Shown here: positions 1-6,187 of the stretch, piece after piece
Layout: each line of letters begins with the position of its first letter
How positions within the stretch are numbered: position 1 is the stretch's first letter
Made by a program: the position numbers and the translations under genes
From: an uncultured Collinsella sp.
Lineage (GTDB): Bacteria > Actinomycetota > Coriobacteriia > Coriobacteriales > Coriobacteriaceae
DNA: 12,752 nucleotides
Reading direction: 5' to 3'
NCBI GenBank assembly: GCA_959602645.1
Contig: CAUGTZ010000036.1
Location: 1-12,752 of the forward strand
Notes under the pieces: generated by a model
The model's input: only the letters and a program-made list of their open reading frames with translations
What the model was told of the DNA's origin: nothing
The model's database searches: none

Positions 1-59
1 TAGCGGGTGGGTTGAAGCTGGCCGCTGCGCGCCCAGCAGACTAAAGTCTTGAACTAAGA

Positions 60-86
60 ATTACGCCGTTTTACAAACGGCGTAAT
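60..86. repeat. Perfect 12-bp inverted repeat, 3-nt loop
   Basis: The arm ATTACGCCGTTT (60-71) is followed by TAC and then its exact reverse complement (75-86). Such a short loop and perfect stem would form a very stable hairpin. No T-run follows on either strand, so it is not a textbook intrinsic terminator. It could be the end of a transcription unit lying left of the window or a short palindromic repeat. Confidence 0.7.
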
Positions 87-104
87 GAGCCGACGCTGCG
101 ACTG

Positions 105-157
105 GGGAGGCCGGGGCTATCCGTCTTCTTGCTGCGGGTGCCTGGGGCGGGGTTTGG
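105..157 (+). repeat. Dispersed repeat, copy A
   Basis: This block aligns with 4513-4566 over about 53 bp with roughly 45 identical positions and one 1-nt gap; both contain CGTCTTCTTGCTGC after a GGGAGGCCG(G/A)GGCTAT(C/T) start. Both copies follow a palindrome (60-86 here, 4381-4501 there). It does not fall in a gene. It is probably one member of a repeat family that occurs elsewhere in the genome. Confidence 0.65.
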
Positions 158-392
158 CGTGCATTTTTGGGAATATTCAGTGCCCGAGGGGGCTGCATAC
201 CGGATTCTGGGCGAAAGGCAGGCGCCGCGGGCAGCAACCTGTGGAAAATGAGCGGTCCTCGGGGCGTTGGGGGTGCGAAATCGGGACATTCGGCGCGGTT
301 TCGCGCGCCCGTTCTTGCGCCTGTGGGCCCCGGATGCTGAATATTCCGGAATTTGCACGGCGCCCCCAGGGGTACCTGTGGGCGGAAAGCGA

Positions 393-425
393 CCGACCCA
401 CCGAAATATGCAATCGGCGGGTCGG
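393..425. repeat. 12-bp inverted repeat, possible aminopeptidase terminator
   Basis: CCGACCCACCGA (393-404) pairs with TCGGCGGGTCGG (414-425) with one A/G mismatch and a 9-nt loop. It lies about 80 nt beyond the aminopeptidase stop codon on the minus strand, but on that strand it is followed by TCGCTTTCC, a poor T-run. On the plus strand it is followed by TTTATGC. It may terminate transcription weakly in either direction. Confidence 0.45.
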
Positions 426-468
426 TTTATGCATATATCCGATTGCGGACGCGTCGGCAGCACCTCAG

Positions 469-507
469 AACCTGAATCCCTAAACATGTCCCTTCTTGAT
501 AGGTTTT
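469..507 (-). repeat. Decayed copy of terminator-like repeat at M18 stop
   Basis: On the plus strand the segment reads AACCTG, six unmatched bases, then TAAACATGTCCCTTCTTG and ATAGGTTTT. This matches the repeat at 10856-10894 (AACCTG, six bases, TAAACCTGTTCCTTTTTG, GCAGGTTTT) with few differences outside the six-base block. As in the copies at 6185 and 10893, the repeat meets the TAA stop codon of a minus-strand gene. The stem is largely lost, so it probably no longer works as a hairpin. Confidence 0.55.
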
Positions 508-1891
508 AGAGCTCCACGCTTTCGGCGCCGTTGATGGTTAGGTTGCGCTCGTAGAAGGCGGTGAGGGCGCGGATGGCGTACATCACGTCGCGCACGCCGC
601 CGGTCTCGTAGCTCGAGTGCATGGCAAGCTGCGGCAGGCCCACGTCCACGGCATGCATGCTCGCCTGCATGTTCGACAGGTTGCCGAGCGTGGAGCCACC
701 CGCCATATCGCTCTTGTTTGCGAAGGCCTGCGTGGGCACGTCGGCGTCATCGCAGATGGCCTGGAACACCGCGCGACTAAAGGCATCGGTGCAGTAGTGC
801 TGGTTGGCGGCCTCCTTGATGACGATGCCGCCGTTGAGCACAACCTGGTTGCGGGCGTCGCACTTCTCGGCGTGGTTGGGGTGCACGGCATGCGCGTTGT
901 CGCAGCTCACGAGCATCGAAGCGGCAAGCGCACGGTGGTACGACTCGTCGTCAAAGCCCAGCGAGCCGTTAATGCGGCGCAGTGCATCGGCCAAGAACGT
1001 CGACATGGCGCCCTGCTTGGTCTCGGAGCCAACCTCCTCATTATCAAAGCAGCAGAAGACCGAAACGTCGTGCGCGTTCTCGGCACCCAAAAATGCCTGC
1101 AGCGAGGTGTAGGCGCAGGCCAGGTCGTCGAGCTTGGGCGTCGAGATAAACTCGTCGGCCCAGCCCCAAATGCGCGCATCCTGACGATTGACCAGGAACA
1201 GATCGCGGCCCAAAATTTGCTCGGGCTCAACGTCCAGTTCGTCGGCGATCAGGGCGTCAAAATCTCCCTGCTTAAGGTCACCGGCGCTGATGAGCGGGCA
1301 CAGGTCGACGGCGCGATTGGGAGCAAAGCCCTCGTTAACGCCGCGGTTCATATGGATAGCAAGGCTCGGGATAATAGCGACCTCGCGCTCGGTGGCAAGC
1401 AGACGACTCTCGATACGGTCGCCCTCGCGTACCAACACGCGGCCCGCGAGTGCCAGCGGACGATCGAACCAGGTGTAGTCGATCATGCCGCCGTAGGCCT
1501 CGGTGTTCAGGCGCAGCGTCTCGCCCGCGCCGTCAAGCTCAGGCACGGCCTTGACCTTAAACGTCGGCGAATCGCTGTGCGACGCCGTGAGCTGAAAATG
1601 ATAGTCGCCGGCAACGCCGTCCTCGCCCCACGTAGCAGCCAGGTCCTCGCCCACCTTAAAGGCAACAACGCTCGAGGTATTGCGCTGCGTGTAATAACGC
1701 CCGCCTGGTTCGATGTCCCACGCCGCATTCTCGGGCAGGTAGGTAAAGCCCGCCTCGTCGAGCTCGGCCATAATGGTCGCCGCCGTATGGAACATGCTGG
1801 GGCATGCCTCGATAAAGTCGATAAGGTCGTTGGCGGCCTCGATATCATCGGCCGTCACATGCGCGCGCTCGGGCGTTTCCTGATCCGTCAT
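506..1891 (-). CDS. apeB: M18 family zinc aminopeptidase
   Basis: Cytoplasmic metallo-aminopeptidase of peptidase family M18, which removes N-terminal residues (often acidic or neutral) from peptides using two zinc ions. The chosen product is 461 aa. Visible family motifs, in order: HSDSPTFKVK around residue 105 (zinc His), PKLDDL at 252-257, FDNEEVGS at 282-289 (catalytic and zinc Glu), SCDNAHAVHPN at 329-339, GGSTLGNLS near 398-406, and DVGLPQLAMHSSYE at 416-429 (zinc His425). The start at 1891 was chosen because AAGGGGAG lies just upstream and the family N-terminus begins there; the frame runs open to 2002, but those 37 extra residues look non-coding. It is divergent from the amide hydrolase. 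The family call is firm; the symbol is by family convention. Confidence 0.95.
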   Translation of the reverse strand: MTDQETPERAHVTADDIEAANDLIDFIEACPSMFHTAATIMAELDEAGFTYLPENAAWDIEPGGRYYTQRNTSSVVAFKVGEDLAATWGEDGVAGDYHFQLTASHSDSPTFKVKAVPELDGAGETLRLNTEAYGGMIDYTWFDRPLALAGRVLVREGDRIESRLLATEREVAIIPSLAIHMNRGVNEGFAPNRAVDLCPLISAGDLKQGDFDALIADELDVEPEQILGRDLFLVNRQDARIWGWADEFISTPKLDDLACAYTSLQAFLGAENAHDVSVFCCFDNEEVGSETKQGAMSTFLADALRRINGSLGFDDESYHRALAASMLVSCDNAHAVHPNHAEKCDARNQVVLNGGIVIKEAANQHYCTDAFSRAVFQAICDDADVPTQAFANKSDMAGGSTLGNLSNMQASMHAVDVGLPQLAMHSSYETGGVRDVMYAIRALTAFYERNLTINGAESVEL

Positions 1892-2052
1892 GCTCTCCCC
1901 TTTCGCTGGGTTGATGGTCCCCTCCAGCATACCCCGCCGCGCCAGTGCCGTGCCTTTCATTCCATGTTTAATCCCGCGCCGCTCGCCAAGTTGAGCCATC
2001 ATGCCCGCACTCCTTTTGCGACAATTACGCTAACAGGACGAAAGGAGCCGTC

Positions 2053-3138
2053 ATGAAGCCACGTAACATTGCCATCGCCTGCGGTGTCGCGGGAGTCGCC
2101 GTCGGCCTTGCCGCTGCCACCGGCACCGTTTATCACAAACAAATCAAGTCCGCCGCGTCACTCAAACGCTTGACCGGCTACACGGATGGCTATGACCTGT
2201 ACGCAATCGACATCGCCTACGACTACGATCTTGATCGCATCATCGCCGCTGGCGTGCGCGATGACCGGGCCTACATCGATGCCGTGGTGGCGCAGGTGCT
2301 GCCCGGTGTGCCGGCACATGTCCAGGCGCCCCAGTTTGCCTGCAGCGCTTTTGTCGCCGTAGATGCCGAAGGCCGCGTGCGTACCGGTCGCAATTACGAC
2401 TTTAAGGACGACACCTCGGCGCTGCTAGTGCGCAATCACCCACGCGGCGGCTATGCCTCCATCGGGTTTGCCGCCCTTAACAACCTGGGCGATAACACTC
2501 CGCTTGACTCCGTCGCCGGACGCGCCGCCGCACTCATGGGCCCGTTTGCCCAGCTCGACGGCGTCAACGAATGTGGCGTGTCCATTGCCGTGCTCACCCT
2601 GGATTCCAAACCCTGTGACCAGGACACGCAGCGCCCCGTCATCAATACCTCGCTCGCCATCCGTCTGGTGCTCGACCGTGCCGCCACCACGCAAGAAGCT
2701 GTCGACCTGCTTTCCGCCTACGACATGCACGCCATGACAGGACGCGATTACCACTTCTTTATCAACGACGCCACCGGTGACGCGCGCGTAGTAGAGTGGG
2801 ATCCGCGCGATCCGGACCGCGCTTTCAAAGCGACTCCTGTACGCCAGGTTACAAACTTCTACGCCTGCTATGGCGACGAAGTGCTGCCCAACCAAAAGAA
2901 TGGCGAGCTGGGCCATGGTAAAGAGCGCGCCGTCGCAATCGCCGATGTCCTCGACGCCCATGCCGGCGCCCAAGACGAGGCAGTCGCTTGGAAGGCCCTT
3001 CGCGCTGCGGCGCAAGAGCCCAATCCGGAAGACATCACCAGCAATACGCAATGGTCGGTCGTCTTTGACAATACCGAGCCCGCTGCCGCCATCACGCTGC
3101 GCCGCCACTGGGGCAACGTCGATGCCTTCGCACTGTAA
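2053..3138 (+). CDS. Membrane-anchored linear amide C-N hydrolase (Ntn)
   Basis: Predicted Ntn hydrolase of the choloylglycine hydrolase / acid-ceramidase-like group, which cleaves non-peptide C-N bonds in linear amides (bile salts, penicillin V, N-acyl amines). The product is 361 aa. Residues about 5-24 form a hydrophobic signal anchor. The likely nucleophile is Cys97 (FACSAF), followed at +16 by Arg113 and at +19 by Asp116 in GRNYDF, the same spacing as Cys2, Arg18 and Asp21 of bile salt hydrolases. Further family blocks are DGVNECGVSIAV (Asn172), YHFFINDATGDARVVEW at 233-249 and TNFY at 267-270. Because the Cys is internal, a pro-region of about 96 residues would have to be cut off. Start supported by AAAGGAG six bases upstream. 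The substrate cannot be read from sequence; bile salt hydrolase, acylase or N-acyl amide hydrolase are all possible. Confidence 0.85.
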   Translation: MKPRNIAIACGVAGVAVGLAAATGTVYHKQIKSAASLKRLTGYTDGYDLYAIDIAYDYDLDRIIAAGVRDDRAYIDAVVAQVLPGVPAHVQAPQFACSAFVAVDAEGRVRTGRNYDFKDDTSALLVRNHPRGGYASIGFAALNNLGDNTPLDSVAGRAAALMGPFAQLDGVNECGVSIAVLTLDSKPCDQDTQRPVINTSLAIRLVLDRAATTQEAVDLLSAYDMHAMTGRDYHFFINDATGDARVVEWDPRDPDRAFKATPVRQVTNFYACYGDEVLPNQKNGELGHGKERAVAIADVLDAHAGAQDEAVAWKALRAAAQEPNPEDITSNTQWSVVFDNTEPAAAITLRRHWGNVDAFAL

Positions 3139-3206
3139 GGAGCCAGGCCCGTCGACCTTACGTTCCCTGGCGTTGCTTACATTTCCATACGCTTGAGCTA
3201 ACACGT

Positions 3207-3239
3207 TTTACCCCCGTATCAACAGTGTGCGGGGGTAAA
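3207..3239. promoter_or_regulatory. 10-bp inverted repeat upstream of pfkA
   Basis: TTTACCCCCG (3207-3216) and its exact reverse complement CGGGGGTAAA (3230-3239) flank a 13-nt spacer. No T-run follows on either strand, so it is not a standard terminator for the amide hydrolase. A -10-like TATAAC lies at 3253-3258, so the right arm sits about where the -35 region would be. It could be a repressor or activator site for pfkA, or an RNA hairpin in the gap. The -10 assignment is weak because it leaves a leader of only about 13 nt. Confidence 0.45.
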
Positions 3240-3277
3240 CTTATGCGCATGTTATAACTTGCCCGGAAGGATTCATC

Positions 3278-4357
3278 ATGCTTAGGATCGGTCTTCTTAC
3301 CAGTGGCGGCGACTGCCAAGCGCTCAACGCCACCATGCGCGGCATCGTCAAAACACTCATGACCAATAGCGAAGAGCCTATCGAGATCTACGGTTTTGAG
3401 GACGGCTACCAGGGCCTTATCTACAGCAGGTTCCGTGTCATGACGCCCGCCGATTTTAGCGGTATCCTCACCCGCGGCGGCACCATCCTGGGCACGAGCC
3501 GTACGCCGTTCAAGCGCCTGGATACCCCCGAAGCCGACGGCGTCGAGAAGGTGCCCGCGATGGTCCACACCTATCACAAGTTGCAGCTCGACTGCCTGTT
3601 TATGCTGGGCGGTAACGGCTCCACCAAGACCGCCAACCGCCTGCGCGAAGAGGGCCTCAACGTTATCGCCCTGCCCAAGACCATCGATAACGACACCTGG
3701 GGCACCGAGCTGACGTTTGGTTTTACAAGCGCCATCGACGTCGCCACCAAGTGTATCGACGACATCCACACCACCGCTTCGAGCCATGGACGCGTGTTCG
3801 TTATCGAGATCATGGGCCACAAGGTTGGCTGGATCCCGTTGTACGCCGGCGTCGCGGGCGGCGCAGACGTCATCCTGATTCCCGAGATCCCCTACGACAT
3901 GGATAACGTCATCAAGACCATCGAGTATCGCATGGAGACCGGCAGCCGCTTTACCATTGTGGCCGTCGCCGAGGGTGCCATCTCCAAGGAGGACGCGGCG
4001 CTGTCCAAGAAGGAGTACAAGAAGAAGCTCGCCGAGCGCACAAGCCCGTCGATCGTCTACGACATCGCCAAGGAGATTGAGGCCAAGACCGGTCGCGAGA
4101 CCCGCGTCGCCATCCCCGGCCACACGCAGCGCGGCGGTCAGCCCGACGCCCAGGACCGCATCTTTGCGACCCAGTGCGGTGTCGAGGCGGCGCTCGGCTG
4201 CCTGCGCGGCGAGTTTGGCTACATGATTGCCCTGCGCGACGGCAAGATGTGCCATATGCCGCTCGAGGATGTCGCCGGCAAGCTCAAATATGTCGACCCC
4301 CAGAGCGATCTGGTGCGCGAGGCCAAAGCGCTGGGCATCAGCTTCGGCGACGAATAG
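3278..4357 (+). CDS. pfkA: 6-phosphofructokinase
   Basis: Glycolytic enzyme that phosphorylates fructose 6-phosphate to fructose 1,6-bisphosphate in the cytoplasm; 359 aa, a usual length for a single-domain PFK. Motifs: TSGGDCQALNA at 8-18 (phosphate donor loop, where many relatives have PG in place of QA), GGNGS at 111-115, PKTIDND at 133-139 with catalytic Asp137, MGHKVGW at 179-185, and GHTQRGG at 281-287. The donor-specificity positions are Gly114 (ATP-type) and Lys134 (seen in PPi-type and in several actinobacterial ATP-type enzymes), and the usual Asp of GGDGS is Asn113. ATP is the more likely donor but this is inference. GGAAGGA lies about seven bases upstream of the ATG. It is transcribed alone or after the amide hydrolase (139-nt gap). 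Its last codons and stop form part of a large palindrome. Confidence 0.95.
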   Translation: MLRIGLLTSGGDCQALNATMRGIVKTLMTNSEEPIEIYGFEDGYQGLIYSRFRVMTPADFSGILTRGGTILGTSRTPFKRLDTPEADGVEKVPAMVHTYHKLQLDCLFMLGGNGSTKTANRLREEGLNVIALPKTIDNDTWGTELTFGFTSAIDVATKCIDDIHTTASSHGRVFVIEIMGHKVGWIPLYAGVAGGADVILIPEIPYDMDNVIKTIEYRMETGSRFTIVAVAEGAISKEDAALSKKEYKKKLAERTSPSIVYDIAKEIEAKTGRETRVAIPGHTQRGGQPDAQDRIFATQCGVEAALGCLRGEFGYMIALRDGKMCHMPLEDVAGKLKYVDPQSDLVREAKALGISFGDE

Positions 4358-4533
4358 CCTCGGCTGGAACTGCTCTCATCGGAGGCCCTAGGGCTTTCCT
4401 CCCAAATCGTCCTCGGACATGTCAGGACCCCGCTGCGCGCTTCGCGCGGCGGGGTCCTTCCGTCCTGCGGAAAGATTTGGGAGGAAAGCCCTGGGGCCTC
4501 CTGCGGTAACTAGGGAGGCCGAGGCTATTCGTC
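4349..4533. repeat. 185-bp multi-stem palindrome over pfkA stop; likely terminator
   Basis: Three stems share one axis near 4441. Outer: GACGAATAGCCTCGGC (4349-4364) with 4518-4533, 16 bp perfect, including the last coding bases and TAG stop of pfkA. Middle: 28 bp at 4381-4408 with 4474-4501, one mismatch. Inner: 4424-4439 with 4443-4458, 16 bp with one G-T pair and a 3-nt loop. The outer and middle stems are separated by 16 unmatched bases on each side; the middle and inner stems by 15 on each side. It probably ends pfkA transcription but has no T-run, and it is much larger than a normal terminator. Confidence 0.85.
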
Positions 4534-4566
4534 TTCTTGCTGCAAGTGCGTGGGCTGAGATTTTGG
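4513..4566 (+). repeat. Dispersed repeat, copy B
   Basis: Second copy of the block at 105-157, about 85 percent identical by eye. Its first 21 bases overlap the right outer arm of the pfkA palindrome, so that palindrome and the dispersed repeat share sequence. The similarity stops after about 4566. The remaining gap from 4567 to 4749 holds only the possible operator sites upstream of the regulator gene. Confidence 0.65.
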
Positions 4567-4618
4567 GATGTTGCAGGCTCTTAGCTGAGAGTAGCACTGA
4601 CATTTGTCCTAAAATGGC

Positions 4619-4694
4619 TGGTCGCTAGGGGTTGCTACCGGTAGTTGCGGTAGGGTTGGGGCAGATTCTAACTAGAAATGGTGGTCGCTACCGG
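4619..4694 (+). promoter_or_regulatory. Possible operator cluster upstream of XRE gene
   Basis: Several short repeated motifs sit 55-130 bp before the regulator's start: TGGTCGCTA at 4619-4627 and 4682-4690, GCTACCGG at 4634-4641 and 4687-4694, the palindrome CTACCGGTAG at 4635-4644, and the palindrome TTCTA-AC-TAGAA at 4666-4677. XRE-type regulators often bind such sites in their own promoter region, so autoregulation is plausible. No confident -35/-10 pair was found. Confidence 0.35.
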
Positions 4695-4749
4695 CTGTTC
4701 TCGGCATACTCGGCTCATTCGATTCGACCATCAAACGAAAGGAACCACC

Positions 4750-5670
4750 ATGGATCTTGCGATGGCACAGCGCCTCGTCGATCGCCGTAAAGCTGCCGGG
4801 CTTTCTCAGGAGGCGCTTGCCGCCCAGCTGGGCGTAAGTCGTCAGGCTGTCAGTAAATGGGAGCGCAGCGAATCCTCGCCCGATACCGATAACCTTATTG
4901 CGCTCGCCGCGCTGTATGGCGTGTCGCTGGATGAGCTGTTGTATGGGGAGGCGGCCAACGATGCCGACGACCTGGAGGACGGTAGCGCCGACACCGAGAC
5001 GGCGGATGTGGCTGACGAGGCTGAGGATTCTGCCGGGCACGCCGATTGCGGCGACAAACCACTTGTCGACATTTCCCTCGCGCGCGGTATCCACGTCATT
5101 GATCCCAATAAGGGCGAGGAAGTCCATGTTGGTTGGAGCGGCATCCATGTGACCAACGAGCGCAAGGGCGAAGAGGTGCATGTGGGGCCGGACGGCGTGC
5201 ATATCGATACGCTTGAGGACGATGGACATAGCGTACGCACCAATGACGACGGCACCGTCACCATCGACGGCGAAACGTTTTCCAGCTGGAAGGAAGCACA
5301 CGACAAGCTCGACCATCATGGCAAGCATTTCCACACCAAGGTCGGACGTGCATGGAACAAATTCCCCTTCCCCGCACTTGTTACTCTCGCCTATCTGGTG
5401 CTCGGCATTGTCTACGGCACATGGGGCATGGGGCTTTTCCTCGTCTTTCTGGTTCCCGTCTACTACGCGATTGGTGACTTTATCGATCGGCGCCACCTGT
5501 CTAAGCTGATCGAGGTCATCTACCCGGCAGCCGCCATCGCTTGGTTCCTCTACATGTGGCTCTGTTTGGGACAGCCCCATCCTGCATGGATCATCCTCAT
5601 CACGATTCCCGTCATAAAGGCGCTCATGCGCTGGTGTCGCAAACAATGGAAGCACCGCAAACAGGCCTAA
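4750..5670 (+). CDS. XRE-family HTH protein with tandem repeats and membrane domain
   Basis: 306-aa protein of unknown role. Residues 5-65 form a Cro/C1-type helix-turn-helix (LSQEALAAQLGVSRQAVSKWE, split around the turn; recognition helix about 30-39), so it should bind DNA. Residues 68-100 are an acidic linker. Residues 113-130 and 131-148 are two near-identical 18-residue units (GIHV...KGEEVHVG), with a diverged third from 149. Residues 208-293 contain about four hydrophobic segments, so the protein is probably an inner-membrane-tethered regulator, with Lys/Arg/His-rich ends. GAAAGGA lies just before the ATG. The frame is open upstream to 4678, but no start with a ribosome site is seen there. 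What signal it senses and which genes it controls cannot be told; the nearest candidate target is its own promoter. Confidence 0.85.
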   Translation: MDLAMAQRLVDRRKAAGLSQEALAAQLGVSRQAVSKWERSESSPDTDNLIALAALYGVSLDELLYGEAANDADDLEDGSADTETADVADEAEDSAGHADCGDKPLVDISLARGIHVIDPNKGEEVHVGWSGIHVTNERKGEEVHVGPDGVHIDTLEDDGHSVRTNDDGTVTIDGETFSSWKEAHDKLDHHGKHFHTKVGRAWNKFPFPALVTLAYLVLGIVYGTWGMGLFLVFLVPVYYAIGDFIDRRHLSKLIEVIYPAAAIAWFLYMWLCLGQPHPAWIILITIPVIKALMRWCRKQWKHRKQA

Positions 5671-5713
5671 CACGCTCCGACCCACCAGCACCCAACCGCC
5701 CCCGCCCTTCTCC

Positions 5714-5784
5714 TAAGTTGCGGTGAGATAGGGACTGTTTTGAAGCTCCAAAGCGCCAAACAGTCCGTATATCACCGCAACTTA
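5714..5784. repeat. 71-bp long hairpin after XRE gene
   Basis: The 27-bp arms 5714-5740 and 5758-5784 pair with two mismatches around a 17-nt loop; the arms begin TAAGTTGCGGTGA and contain GGACTGTTT. The element lies 43 bp after the regulator's stop codon and may end its transcript, although no T-run follows. Arms this long with few mismatches are also typical of MITE-like or palindromic repeats. Confidence 0.75.
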
Positions 5785-5845
5785 CAAACAACTGGGTCAG
5801 TTCCGGCACGGAGATTAGCATTGAGCTGACCGCGCGCCAAGAAAA

Positions 5846-5985
5846 GGGCCTATTTACTACGTTTAACTCGAGAGGGCCGACCATACCCGCCTTTTCCGAA
5901 AGCTGGCAAGCCCTCTACCTGCGGTTTTAATTTCATAACCTTTGTCACGGTCGAGGGTGTGGTAGCAAACGTAGTAGATAGGCCC
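5846..5985. repeat. 140-bp element with 19-bp terminal inverted repeats
   Basis: GGGCCTATTTACTACGTTT (5846-5864) and its reverse complement at 5967-5985 differ at one position, which still allows a G-U pair. Further in, CGACC (5878-5882) pairs with GGTCG (5949-5953) on the same axis after 13 unmatched bases on both sides. The centre includes a short GGC-AA-GCC hairpin at 5905-5912. There is no transposase frame. It could be a non-autonomous mobile element or a structured RNA. Confidence 0.65.
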
Positions 5986-6101
5986 ATTTTGTGGCATACG
6001 ACCCATACAAGCCCAATCTCGAAGGCCAAAGAGAGCCTCTCATCCACGCCTGCGAGCGAAAACCAAATAGAATGAAAGGCAAATGGAAAGCCCGTTTGAC
6101 G

Positions 6102-6143
6102 GGGCAAACGCCGGGCCACCTAATGGTTGTCCGGCGTTTGCCC
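6102..6143. repeat. Perfect 13-bp hairpin next to permease terminator
   Basis: GGGCAAACGCCGG (6102-6114) pairs exactly with CCGGCGTTTGCCC (6131-6143) around a 16-nt loop. Its right arm is also the outer end of the terminator-like repeat at 6134-6186, so two hairpins stand almost side by side downstream of the permease gene. Confidence 0.75.
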
Positions 6144-6187
6144 AGATAAAACCTGCCAAAATAAACCTGTCCCTTTTTGGCAGGTTA
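6134..6187 (-). terminator. Terminator-like repeat, copy 1, at permease stop
   Basis: AACCTGCCAAAA (6150-6161) pairs perfectly with TTTTGGCAGGTT (6175-6186) around a 13-nt loop. Read on the minus strand, the hairpin starts on the permease's TAA codon and is followed by TTATCTGG, giving an intrinsic-terminator-like layout with T-rich stem end. The same unit recurs at 9711-9758 (inverted) and 10840-10894, sharing a CGTTT-n-CCC flank. Confidence 0.75.

Larger units (their letters stand above)
1..505. other. Gene-free left end, hairpin-rich
   Basis: No convincing gene is visible. Both strands carry open frames of up to about 135 codons, but they overlap each other, look like no known protein family, have arginine/proline-rich low-quality translations and lack good ribosome binding sites. 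What the stretch does hold is a perfect 12-bp hairpin at 60-86, a block at 105-157 that recurs at 4513-4566, a 12-bp hairpin at 393-425, and a decayed copy of the terminator-like repeat at 469-507 against the aminopeptidase stop codon. It is probably intergenic DNA made of several repeat elements. Confidence 0.6.
5671..6184. other. Repeat-filled gap between regulator and ABC permease
   Basis: No gene is supported. Minus-strand open frames of 86-89 codons here run across the inverted repeats and resemble no known family. The gap is almost wholly made of four structured pieces: a 71-bp hairpin (5714-5784), a 140-bp inverted-repeat element (5846-5985), a 13-bp hairpin (6102-6143) and the terminator-like repeat (6134-6186). 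The gap of 5986-6101 between them shows nothing I can name. Confidence 0.6.

Noticed and set aside
71..487. Overlapping open frames of 80-138 codons on both strands
   Set aside because: They overlap each other, run through hairpins and repeats, have Arg/Pro/Gly-rich translations and no ribosome site or known family; they are expected in GC-rich non-coding DNA.
500..515. GTTTTAGAGC, similar to the start of some CRISPR repeats
   Set aside because: It is a single occurrence at the aminopeptidase stop codon with no spaced repeats or cas genes.
617..2056. 479-codon plus-strand frame opposite the aminopeptidase
   Set aside because: It is antisense to a clear M18 gene with all family motifs; long antisense frames are common in GC-rich genes.
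3158..4255. 365-codon minus-strand frame opposite pfkA
   Set aside because: It is antisense to a well-supported pfkA and shows no family features.
5624..6119. Two minus-strand frames of 86 and 89 codons in the repeat-filled gap
   Set aside because: They run straight across the inverted repeats 5714-5784 and 5846-5985 and resemble translated repeat sequence, not genes.
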